The notes under the pieces: generated by a model | The model's input: the letters and a program-made list of their open reading frames with translations, nothing else | Databases searched by the model: none | What the model was told of the DNA's origin: nothing | Source: Hyphomonadaceae bacterium UBA5336 | GTDB lineage: Bacteria > Pseudomonadota > Alphaproteobacteria > Caulobacterales > Hyphomonadaceae | Reading direction: 5' to 3' | Length of the DNA: 64,000 nucleotides | Assembly (NCBI GenBank): GCA_002408125.1 | Contig: DHQO01000002.1 | Location: forward strand, 229,403-293,402 | Shown here: positions 8,324 through 16,121 of the stretch, piece after piece | Layout of the letters: each line of letters opens with the position of its first letter | Position numbering within the stretch: the first letter of the stretch is position 1 | Position numbers and translations under genes: made by a program

Positions 8324-8974
8324 CTACAGGCCCATGCTGGCGCGGCGTGCCATGTCGTCCTTGAAGACGGCGGCAAATGTCTCGCGCTCCAGCGCGCGCG
8401 CCTGATGGTCCTGCAATGCCGGCATGGCTGCGCCATCGAAGCCGGCATGGCAGGCGACGAAGAAGCACCAGACCAGATACACATCGATGATTGACCAGTC
8501 GCCGAGCCACCAGCCGCGCTCGCCAATACGCGCTGCTGCATAGCCGAAGCTCGCCGCAGCGAGCTCCTGTGCACGTTCGCGCACCGGGCCGACATCGCCC
8601 GTCGTGAAGCGGACAGGGTTGGCCAAGCCCCGCACAATGGGATGAAGCGTGCCCGAACACAACGAAAAGCCGCGCTGAATCTCGGCGACAATCAAGGGCG
8701 TATCCCGGGCCGGCAATATCCCGGCCTCAGGGCGTAGGGCGTCGATATAGGCCAGAATGGCGGGATTCTCCGTGATCACGGCCCCATCGGCGACAAAGGC
8801 TGGCACTTTCCCAAGCGGCGAAACGCTCAGATATACCTTTGAATACTACTCATTCCTGTCCAGATTGACGATATTGAGGTCGTACTCCAGCCCGGCTTCC
8901 GCCAACGCAACTCGGCTCACCATCGAGCAGGCGCCAGGAAAGTGGTACAGGGCGAGTGAAGGCGTATGACTCAT
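8324..8974 (-). pseudogene. Glutathione S-transferase interrupted by an in-frame amber codon
   Basis: Continuous homology to a small cytosolic GST of about 216 residues. The N-terminal thioredoxin-like part starts MSHTPSLALYHFPGACSMVSR (about 42 residues to LDRNE), then TAG at 8846-8848 (codon 43), then YSKVYLSVSPLGKVPAFVADG continues in the same frame through the helical C-terminal domain (LGDWSIIDVYLVW) to the stop at 8324. A single C-to-T change of CAG would explain it. No frameshift is needed. The helical part could start at an internal ATG (8806) but would lack the glutathione site. It may be decaying, read through by a suppressor, or a sequence error. Confidence 0.8.
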
Positions 8975-9008
8975 TGTCTTTCCCTGATCTAGCGGCCGGT
9001 CTGCCATC

Positions 9009-9873
9009 CTAGAAGCTTTGCGTAAGTTCGACACCGTAGCGGCGAGGATTGGCCCAGCTCTCCCGGCCACCACCGCCGAGGGTCGGCGGGAACACCACGA
9101 CCTGGTTCAGATATTCCTCATCCGAACAATTGTCGCAGAACAGGCGAAGCCGAGTTGATCCGTTCGGCAGGTCCCACCAGGCCGTCAGATCGAGGACGCC
9201 ATAGGAATCTGTGCCGACCGTGTTCTCGAAATTGAAGTAATAGTCGTCCTTCCAGCCATAATTGCCCTTCAGGGTCAGCTGGCCGTTGCGGCCAAGATCG
9301 GCGGCATACTCAGCACCGAGAGTAAAGGCATGTTCAGGTGTGCGCGGAAGGCGGTTTCCTGCGAGGCTGCCGGTCAGGGATTCGAAGCGGTCGAAGGTGG
9401 CGCTGATAGGTGTAGTTTGCCGTCACCGTCAGGCCCTCGGCCAGGAGCGCAACAAACTCTGTTTCAATGCCGGTCAGCGTGCTGTCGCCGGCATTCTGCG
9501 TCAGCGCCTGGGGCGCCCCGCCAATCGCAACAATCGATTGCACCTGCTGGTTCTGATAGTCGTACTGATAGACTGCCGAGTTGAACTGAACGCGGTCATC
9601 GAAGAAGCGTGATTTCAAGCCGATTTCGACCAAGCGCAGGCGCTCCTCATCGAAGGAGGAATTGGCTGAGGCGGGATCGTAGACGGCGTACTGAACGCCG
9701 CCGCTTTTGAAGCCTTCGGCATAGGTCCCGTAGATCATCACATCGTCGGTGACATCATAGTCGAGCGTAATCTTCGGATCAGTCGAGGAGAAGCTCAGCG
9801 AGTCGCTCACCACGAAGTCCATGGGCATCACCGGAAAGCCCGGCGTGTTGGTTGCCTGTATAGGCGCACACAA
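9009..9873 (-). pseudogene. TonB-dependent receptor remnant: C-terminal third, frameshifted
   Basis: Minus-strand barrel sequence only. The part from about 9860 to 9410 reads DYDVTDDVMIYGTYAEGFKSGG, ERLRLVEIGLKSRFFDDR and so on; near 9404-9409 the frame shifts (TACACCTATC where TACACCTATATC would keep frame, so probably a 2-base loss). It then continues as ISATFDRFESLTG ... NYGWKDDYYFNFE ... GVELTQSF to a stop at 9009, ending in the receptor-type phenylalanine. Signal peptide, TonB box and plug are absent. The truncation point lies within a few bases of the operator at 9876-9890, so a deletion removed roughly the first two thirds and left the promoter joined to the barrel. It is not expected to be functional. 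Confidence 0.85.
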
Positions 9874-9875
9874 AA

Positions 9876-9890
9876 TGGACTATTAGTCTA
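9876..9890. promoter_or_regulatory. 15-bp palindromic operator, copy 3 (TGGACTATTAGTCTA)
   Basis: Differs from copy 1 at one position and directly abuts the truncated receptor remnant. This is what would be left if the receptor promoter was retained while its 5-prime coding part was deleted. Confidence 0.6.
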
Positions 9891-10008
9891 CTTTTATCTG
9901 TTTGCCGCCAAGGAAACTCATCCGGCGGAAGCACGCAATCCTAATCATTCATGCCTTAAACCGCAGCACTCACGATCTCCCGGATCACTCGGATAAGTTT
10001 TAATTTTT

Positions 10009-10023
10009 TTGACTAATAGTCCT
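10009..10023. promoter_or_regulatory. 15-bp palindromic operator, copy 4 (TTGACTAATAGTCCT)
   Basis: GACTA-A-TAGTC core at 10011-10021, preceded by a T-rich run (10003-10010). It lies downstream of the leftward monooxygenase and has no intact gene to serve. The nearest rightward start is the possible TetR stub at 10038. Confidence 0.55.
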
Positions 10024-10037
10024 TTACATGCCCGCAA

Positions 10038-10074
10038 ATGGAGCAAAACAAGCGCGACGGCCCCAAGGCAGAAT
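10038..10074 (+). pseudogene. Possible stub of a second tetR gene (about 12 codons)
   Basis: Fifteen bases after operator copy 4 an ATG opens MEQNKRDGPKAE, resembling the start of the intact TetR at 11892 (MEQKSKKLPKTAE), before the frame enters the antisense of the monooxygenase 3-prime end. This may be the beginning of a duplicated, deleted regulator. The match is short and could be chance. Confidence 0.25.
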
Positions 10075-11607
10075 TCACACAGCCGACAGCTCACGGGCCT
10101 GGTCCGGCTGAGCCGCAGGACCTTCCAGCATCGCTTGATATGCCCTCACCAACTCACCTGCGGTCCCGGTCCCGAAAACATAACGGTCTTCGCGCACCAG
10201 AACCGCCTCGGCACCGGCTTTCGCAAGCCAGGCCTCCAACTCGGGGCGAAATGCCGCCAACATTGGGGCCGCCGTCGAGACCTGCAGGATGTTGAGCCTG
10301 CGGTCGATCATTCTTGCATGGAGCGCACCCGCACTGATCAGCCAGGCCTGTGAGCCCAGAACATCATCCAGCCGCAAAACACCGTCTTCCTGTATCATCG
10401 ATGGCTGGAAAAAACGCTTGCCAGCCTCAGGCGCTTGCGGAAGCCCCAGAACGATCTGAAAGGGTGGAGATTCAATGGAAGGCTGTTCCATGCCCGCTGC
10501 TTTCGCCGCCTTCATCTGTTGATCGCGGGCCGCGGCAATGGCCCGATCAAGCGTGCAAACGACCTTGCCTGTCTCGATGGCGGCATGCGTGATGGCCCGC
10601 ACATGGGGCTCGCGTTCAATCTGGTAGCTGGGGAACAGACATTCCTCATCATAGCCATTCAGCGCCAGGGGAATACGCCAGGACAGCGCGATAGCGTCGC
10701 GGATGCCCGAGCACATGCCCTGGCCGGCAAAAGGGGGCATCTGATGGGCGGCATCACCGGCCAGAAACACATTCCCCCGCCGCCAGTGTTCAGCGACCAG
10801 CGCATGGAAACGGTAGACCGCCTTGCGTTCGACCTTCAGGATATCGTCTCGATTCCACGGCGCGAGAAGCTCGGCAATCGCGGCATCCTCAACAATACTT
10901 TCCGCCGTTTCGCCGGGCTTGAGCATGAATTCAAACCGCCGGCGCGAATTGCCCATCACAACATAGGTCGTCGGCCGGGCCGGATCGCAGAACTGAATAT
11001 TGTGTGTCGGGAATTCGTTGTTCGGCCGAACAACAAGGTCGAGAACAAGCCACGGCTCATCAAATCCAAGATCATCAAGGCGCACACCCAGGGCACGGCG
11101 CACAGAACTGGTGCCGCCATCACATCCGATCAGATAGCGTGATGTGACTTCGATCCCCTCACTCTTTCCACTCCACCGCGACACGACGTGATCGCCCCTG
11201 TCCTCGAACGCCTCAAGCACGGTTCCGGTCAGAAACGTGACATAGGGATCATTTTCCAGGCGGCAGCGCAGGGCATTTTCTATGCCTGGCTGATGCATCA
11301 TGTAGCTTTTCCAGCCAGTATCCGCAGGCTGCGACGCATCGAACTCCAGAAGAGTGTCGCCCTCGCTGTTCTGGAAGACATAGCGGCCGACCGACAGGAT
11401 CGAATCCTCTATCTCGTCGACGATCTCAAGCTGCTGGAAAACGCGCATGATCTCATGATCGAAATGCGCAGCCCGCGGCATCGGGTACACATCCTCAGAC
11501 TTGTCAGCGACAAAGACAGACACACCCTTCTGCCCCAGAAGACCGGCCAGCACGACACCCACGGGCCCCGCACCGACAATCGCGACATCACATTTGATAG
11601 TTTTCAT
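10075..11607 (-). CDS. FAD-dependent aromatic monooxygenase (MhpA/PHBH type)
   Basis: A 510-residue class A flavoprotein hydroxylase, expected to hydroxylate a phenolic ring with NAD(P)H and O2. The start at 11607 (MKTIKCDVAIVGAG) has CAGGAACC upstream and places the dinucleotide fold at the usual N-terminal position. Motifs: VGAGPVGVVLAGLL (FAD), IGCDGGTSSVRRALG (DG motif), and FLAGDAAHQMPPFAGQGM (second FAD motif). The C-terminal extension (thioredoxin-like fold) is that of the 3-(3-hydroxyphenyl)propionate hydroxylase group. It is divergent from tetR (11892) with operator copy 5 between them. Length is normal and no defect is visible. The substrate is uncertain; MhpA-like is a family call only. 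Confidence 0.88.
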   Translation of the reverse strand: MKTIKCDVAIVGAGPVGVVLAGLLGQKGVSVFVADKSEDVYPMPRAAHFDHEIMRVFQQLEIVDEIEDSILSVGRYVFQNSEGDTLLEFDASQPADTGWKSYMMHQPGIENALRCRLENDPYVTFLTGTVLEAFEDRGDHVVSRWSGKSEGIEVTSRYLIGCDGGTSSVRRALGVRLDDLGFDEPWLVLDLVVRPNNEFPTHNIQFCDPARPTTYVVMGNSRRRFEFMLKPGETAESIVEDAAIAELLAPWNRDDILKVERKAVYRFHALVAEHWRRGNVFLAGDAAHQMPPFAGQGMCSGIRDAIALSWRIPLALNGYDEECLFPSYQIEREPHVRAITHAAIETGKVVCTLDRAIAAARDQQMKAAKAAGMEQPSIESPPFQIVLGLPQAPEAGKRFFQPSMIQEDGVLRLDDVLGSQAWLISAGALHARMIDRRLNILQVSTAAPMLAAFRPELEAWLAKAGAEAVLVREDRYVFGTGTAGELVRAYQAMLEGPAAQPDQARELSAV

Positions 11608-11808
11608 TCTGGTTCCTGCCCACACCTTCAGTTCTGCCGTCAAACCGCGAAATCCTCGGGCGCAGCCGCCCCCGCTGATGACCCATCATGGTCGGGGTAT
11701 CCGTCACACTCGTCGGATTGCCTGGACGGAAGAGATCGCCATGGCGTGCGCTATTGACATCTTGCGTCCTCCAGTCAGCTGGCGCGGGATCCCGCCAACC
11801 CATTTTCT

Positions 11809-11823
11809 TGGACGAAACGTCTA
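11809..11823. promoter_or_regulatory. 15-bp palindromic operator, copy 5 (TGGACGAAACGTCTA)
   Basis: Arms GACG/CGTC are inverted repeats. It is placed in the 284-base divergent region between the monooxygenase and the TetR gene, the position expected for autoregulation by that TetR. Confidence 0.55.
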
Positions 11824-11891
11824 AATCTTGGGCGCCTCGATTTCAAGGATTCTTTTGACGCAGCTCCAGGAGTGTGCAATTCGCTCTACTC

Positions 11892-12578
11892 ATGGAACAA
11901 AAGTCAAAGAAACTGCCCAAAACGGCAGAAGATACAGGCAAAAAGCGCCTGGATCCCAGACGAAAGCGATCCCGGGAAGCCATCCTGCAGGCCGGACGAT
12001 CCTTGTTCAGCGAACAGCATCCCGGTGCGATCAGCACCGATGAAGTCATTCGCGTCGCCAATGTTGCCAAGCAGACTTTTTACAATCATTTCTCGGACAA
12101 GGATGAGCTTGTCCGGGAAATCCTGATGCTCGCGCGTGCTCGCGTGGATGCGGCCGTCACGCGTGAGAATGAGGGACAAACCGATCCTGCGCGCCGGGTC
12201 GCCACAGCCGTTTCGATCTACGCCGCACAGGCCCTGCGCAACCCGGAGGATGGGGGCATATTTGCCCGCTTGCCGCTTTATGACATAGCGCCGACTTCTG
12301 CGATGCATTCACCAACCATCAATGATCTCAAGTCGGGCCTGTCAGAAGGCAGGCTGGCCTTCTTTTGCCTGGAGACAGGTCTTGCCGTTCTTCTTGGTAT
12401 CTCCCAGGCACTGATCGCACGCATTATATCCCTTGAGCACAAGTCATTGGCCGTCTCCACCTGCCAGCAGTTCAATACGCTCCTGCTGCGCGGGTATGGA
12501 CTGTCGCCCATCGAGTCCGAACTGATCGCATCCGAAGCGGCTGAAAAGATAATCCGGCCCGTTGTCGAGGGCACCTAG
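11892..12578 (+). CDS. TetR/AcrR family transcriptional regulator
   Basis: 228 residues from ATG 11892; a GTG at 11874 is possible but only one base after AGGAG. A basic N-terminal tail (KKRLDPRRKRSREAILQAG) leads into the TetR helix-turn-helix (STDEVIRVANVAKQTFYNHFSDKDELVREIL). The C-terminal ligand domain is helical with no recognised specificity. Six copies of a TetR-sized palindrome surround the gene within 6 kb, one in its own promoter, so it is the natural candidate to bind them, with an aromatic or other catabolic intermediate as inducer. That pairing is inference. Confidence 0.85.
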   Translation: MEQKSKKLPKTAEDTGKKRLDPRRKRSREAILQAGRSLFSEQHPGAISTDEVIRVANVAKQTFYNHFSDKDELVREILMLARARVDAAVTRENEGQTDPARRVATAVSIYAAQALRNPEDGGIFARLPLYDIAPTSAMHSPTINDLKSGLSEGRLAFFCLETGLAVLLGISQALIARIISLEHKSLAVSTCQQFNTLLLRGYGLSPIESELIASEAAEKIIRPVVEGT

Positions 12579-12659
12579 AATCCCGACCAGTCTGCCCTGT
12601 GCGTGCGCCGCTCTGGCTGGCGGGCCCTGAGGCTTCGTCCTGGTTTTCGCCAAACTTAA

Positions 12660-12674
12660 TTGACGAATAGTCCA
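12660..12674. promoter_or_regulatory. 15-bp palindromic operator, copy 6 (TTGACGAATAGTCCA)
   Basis: Lies between tetR and the rightward amidohydrolase-ThuA-GST unit, 122 bases before the start at 12797. TTGAC again resembles a -35 element. It places the three-gene unit in the same presumed regulon. Confidence 0.6.
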
Positions 12675-12796
12675 TTTAAATCTATTCATTGCTCCCATAA
12701 CAATCAAGCTGCGCCAAGGCAGCGACAAACTCAGCCCGTGGGAGGCCCGGCCATGCAATTTGTTCCCAATTCGAACCGGCCGGCCAGCGCATCACG

Positions 12797-13879
12797 ATGA
12801 CCGGCGGCAAGTACACGCGCCGCGACAATCTGAAAATGATCGGCGCGGCAGGAATTGCCGGGCTCACCGGCTGCACCACCTCAATCCCCGCATCCACAGG
12901 AGAGCCCACGCCGGTGACAACTGGATCGATCGACGTTCACGCCCATTTCCTTCCGCAACACTACACGGAAACCGCGATAGCATCCGGCCATGGCCATCCG
13001 GACGGCATGCCTGGCTTTCCCGCCTGGAGCGGCGAGGACATGGTAGCCATGATGGACCGGCAGAACATCACGCGTTCAATCCTATCGGTCAGTTCCCCGG
13101 GGGTTCACCTTGGCGACGATGATGCTGCCGCGGACCTGGCACGGTTTGTAAACCGGGAAGCGGCCGACCTCGCCGCGCGCTATCCCGGGCGGTTTGGCTT
13201 CTTTGCGTCACTGCCCCTGCCGGATGTCTCCGCGAGCCTGACTGAAATCGACTACGCATTCGACCAGCTAGGGGCCAGCGGGGTCATCCTGGAAAGCAAC
13301 CACCATGGCGTTTATCCTGGCGATCCGGACTTCGATCCGCTGCTTGAAGCGCTCGACCGGCGCGGCGCGGTTGTCTTCCTGCACCCGACATCGCCGCACT
13401 GCACCTGCGGCGTCGGGCAGGGTCACAGTCTTCCCGCACCGATTCTTGAATTCATGTTCGAGACGACCCGCGTCGTCACCAATCTGGTCTACAGGCAAGT
13501 GCCCATACGGTTTCCCGGCATCCGATTCATCATCCCTCATGGTGGCGCGGCGCTACCCGCACTTGCAGACCGGATCGCGTTTGCAAGTGCTGCCATCCCC
13601 TCCGCCGGTGACCTCAATCCACAACAGGTGATCGAGCAACTCGGCACATTCTATTATGACCTTGCCGGGGCGCCCCTGCCCCGCCAGCTGCCCGCGCTTC
13701 GAAGCTTCGCATCCGATTCCAGGCTTCTCTATGGCAGCGACTGGCCATTCACGCCGGAGCCCCTCGTCCAGAGGCTGAAAACCGGTCTCGAACAGACCTT
13801 TTCTGACAGTCCGGACCTGCTCGCCACCGTTCAGCGCGGCAACGCGCTCGGCCTGCTTGGTCCCGCGAACGCCCCCTGA
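12797..13879 (+). CDS. Amidohydrolase family 2 protein (ACMSD-like), exported
   Basis: 360 residues. A twin-arginine/lipoprotein-like leader (YTRRDNLKMIGAAGIAGLTGC) is followed by an amidohydrolase-2 barrel: DVHAHFLP (HxH metal site), FLHPTSP, FIIPHGG and YGSDWPF (metal aspartate). The family includes ACMSD and gamma-resorcylate decarboxylase as well as lactone hydrolases, so the likely role is nonoxidative decarboxylation or lactone/ester hydrolysis of an aromatic-derived intermediate. The exported leader is unusual for the decarboxylases, which are cytoplasmic, and favours a hydrolase or a periplasmic role. First gene of a rightward unit with the ThuA and GST genes. Confidence 0.83.
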   Translation: MTGGKYTRRDNLKMIGAAGIAGLTGCTTSIPASTGEPTPVTTGSIDVHAHFLPQHYTETAIASGHGHPDGMPGFPAWSGEDMVAMMDRQNITRSILSVSSPGVHLGDDDAAADLARFVNREAADLAARYPGRFGFFASLPLPDVSASLTEIDYAFDQLGASGVILESNHHGVYPGDPDFDPLLEALDRRGAVVFLHPTSPHCTCGVGQGHSLPAPILEFMFETTRVVTNLVYRQVPIRFPGIRFIIPHGGAALPALADRIAFASAAIPSAGDLNPQQVIEQLGTFYYDLAGAPLPRQLPALRSFASDSRLLYGSDWPFTPEPLVQRLKTGLEQTFSDSPDLLATVQRGNALGLLGPANAP

Positions 13880-13985
13880 ACAACGGAGCCCTTGATGAAA
13901 CTGTTGCGCTTTACCTCGTCCATCGGGAGATAAACCGTTGCTGTCTCACCGGGCATCACAGCAGTGCACGAAGAGAAAGCTGTCC

Positions 13986-15179
13986 ATGGTAGGGATAGGA
14001 ACGGCCTTGCGCATCTGTCTGGCCGGGCCAGTGATACTCCTGCCCGCATGCACGGCCGGGCCCGAACCAGCCCCACAGCAAGCCGCCCGGATCGATTGCC
14101 CGCTGCGCGAGGCTTCCTACGATCTCGACACGCCGCTCATGGATATCCTCATGGACCCGCGGGCGATCGAGGCGGTCGAACGCGCGGCTCCGGGCTTTTT
14201 CGGCGCCCTGCCGGACGAGCTCAAACGGGTTACCCCACCTTCCCTGTCAGCGGGCTACAACATCGCCGTCATCGCCAATATGAAGAAGATGCCCGATCCC
14301 GTCGTCCAGGAGATCGCCCGAGAGCTGGCAGCCCTTCCGCTGACCGATGAGATCAAGGCGGCGCGGTGCGAACGCTATGAGGTCGTTCCGCCCGAGATCG
14401 AAGTTGCAGAGGGGCAGATCAGAATTCTGGTCTTTGACAAGACGAACGCGCATCGGGAAGTCGAGGCCATGGCCGCGTCTGAGCAGATGCTGCAGGACCT
14501 TGCCACTGAAAATGACTGGTCGGTGGTCAGAACAAATAGCGGCGCTGCCTTCACATCCGAAATTCTTCGGCAGTTTGATGTGGTGATATGGGACAATGTC
14601 AGCGGCGATGTCCTCACGCTTTCACAGCGTGACGCATTCCGAGCCTATGTTGAGGCAGGTGGCGGATTTGTCGGGCTGCATGGCGCCGGGGGAAACCGCT
14701 TCTACGCCTGGCACTGGTATGTGAACACGCTCATCGGCACGCAATATATTGGTCACCCGCACGACCCGCAAATCGAGGAGGGTACCGTCCGGATCGAAGC
14801 CGGAGAGGACTGTCTGTCGAATGAAGTGCCAGACGTGTGGGCGGTTGAGGATGAATGGTATGCCTTCGTCGCAAATCCCCGCGAGGCTGGAGCGCGCATC
14901 CTTGCAACGGTCGATGAAAGCTCAATTTCCACCACCGGCCTTTTCGGCGCAGACCTGTCCATGGGCGACGATCACCCGGTAATCTGGGCGCGCGAGGTTG
15001 CGCAGGGACGTTCCTTTTACTCCGCGCTGGGTCACGCTCCGCAAGTCTACGCCGACCCGGTCTATCGACGGCTGGTCGCCAATGGGGTCCGCTGGGCTGC
15101 CGGGGCGTGTCCGGCGGCTCCCGAAGCGCCGTCTGCGCTTCCCCAGAAGCTCGCCCCTGGCGACCTGGCGGAAGAGTAG
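13986..15179 (+). CDS. ThuA-domain lipoprotein
   Basis: 397 residues from ATG 13986; a TTG at 13938 with GGGAGA seven bases upstream is a good alternative that adds 16 residues. The lipobox is VILLPAC. Residues of about 40-135 form an uncharacterised helical segment. The remainder is a ThuA-like class-I amidotransferase fold: RILVFDKTNAHRE, DVVIWDNVSGDVL, YVEAGGGFVGLHGAGG, IGHPHDPQ, and a C-terminal GRSFYSALGHAPQVY. ThuA domains are linked to sugar or ketosugar metabolism and are often on secreted proteins; the reaction is not established. Upstream amidohydrolase ends about 100 bases before; the GST follows after five bases. Confidence 0.8.
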   Translation: MVGIGTALRICLAGPVILLPACTAGPEPAPQQAARIDCPLREASYDLDTPLMDILMDPRAIEAVERAAPGFFGALPDELKRVTPPSLSAGYNIAVIANMKKMPDPVVQEIARELAALPLTDEIKAARCERYEVVPPEIEVAEGQIRILVFDKTNAHREVEAMAASEQMLQDLATENDWSVVRTNSGAAFTSEILRQFDVVIWDNVSGDVLTLSQRDAFRAYVEAGGGFVGLHGAGGNRFYAWHWYVNTLIGTQYIGHPHDPQIEEGTVRIEAGEDCLSNEVPDVWAVEDEWYAFVANPREAGARILATVDESSISTTGLFGADLSMGDDHPVIWAREVAQGRSFYSALGHAPQVYADPVYRRLVANGVRWAAGACPAAPEAPSALPQKLAPGDLAEE

Positions 15180-15184
15180 GCTCA

Positions 15185-16045
15185 ATGGAAATCCCGACCC
15201 AGCGGGAAGACATAAAGGCGCTACAAGGCGTTCACATCTTCCATTTCCCGATCTCGAATTGCTCGCAGCGCGTCCGCATCGCCGCGTCGGAGAAGGGGAT
15301 CGCGTGGATCAGCCACATCGTGGATCTGACCAGAGACGAGCACACGACGCCCGAGTATCTGAGGCTGAACCCGAAGGGACTGGTTCCCGTCCTCGTTCAC
15401 GATGGAAGAACTCATGTGGAGAGCAATGACATCATCAAGTATCTCGATGAGACTTTTCCCGGGGCTAGGCTCCATCCAGACAGCGCGGCCGACCTCGCAT
15501 TTGTGGAACAATCGATCGCAAGTTCCAGTGGCGCCCAAAGCGCCATGAAACTTCTCTCGCACGAGTTCCTTTTCAAGCCCAAGGCCCTGAAATCGCCTGA
15601 GAAGCTGAGAGCCTTTGAAACGACAGACGCCGATCCGGCGCTTGTCGACTTCCACCGCGAGTTCACGGCCGGAAAGGGGTTCAGCGCAGAGCGCATTCAG
15701 GCCGCCATTAGTGATATCGGGGACAGGTTCTGCCAACTGGAAACACGGCTTGGAGACACAGAATGGCTGTCCGGCCCGGCCTATGGGCTCGCCGACATAT
15801 CATGGCTGGTGAATGCATATCGACTTCGGCTGATGGACTATCCCTTCGAGCGCTTTCCCCGCATGAAGTCCTGGCTCAGCCGCGCGATGGCGCGGCCAAG
15901 CTTCAAGACAGGCATCAGGAATTTCGAGCCGGCTTCTGCCAGACTTGCCTTTGCCGGCTACACCGCAATGCGGAAGTTCCGCGGCAACTCGATCCGGCAT
16001 TATTCCGCAGCCGACCATGACAGCGTGGCAGGGCCCCATCGCTAA
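15185..16045 (+). CDS. Glutathione S-transferase family protein
   Basis: 286 residues from ATG 15185, five bases after the ThuA stop, so translationally linked. An N-terminal thioredoxin-like domain (IFHFPISNCSQRVRIAASEKG ... NPKGLVPVLVHDG ... ESNDIIKYLDETFPG) carries the Ser/Cys active-site type (SNCS). A long alpha-helical C-terminal domain has a GPAYGLADISWL N-capping box. Length and style recall the beta-etherase/reductive dehalogenase side of the superfamily, enzymes that use glutathione to cleave aryl ethers or dehalogenate quinols; the exact activity is unknown. With the broken GST at 8324 this island once had two. Confidence 0.8.
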   Translation: MEIPTQREDIKALQGVHIFHFPISNCSQRVRIAASEKGIAWISHIVDLTRDEHTTPEYLRLNPKGLVPVLVHDGRTHVESNDIIKYLDETFPGARLHPDSAADLAFVEQSIASSSGAQSAMKLLSHEFLFKPKALKSPEKLRAFETTDADPALVDFHREFTAGKGFSAERIQAAISDIGDRFCQLETRLGDTEWLSGPAYGLADISWLVNAYRLRLMDYPFERFPRMKSWLSRAMARPSFKTGIRNFEPASARLAFAGYTAMRKFRGNSIRHYSAADHDSVAGPHR

Positions 16046-16121
16046 GACCCGCCATTGCATGATCGCACAATGGGCAAGCCACCTCAGGGGAACATCGAAC
16101 CCTGCATTGCCGCCGGACACC

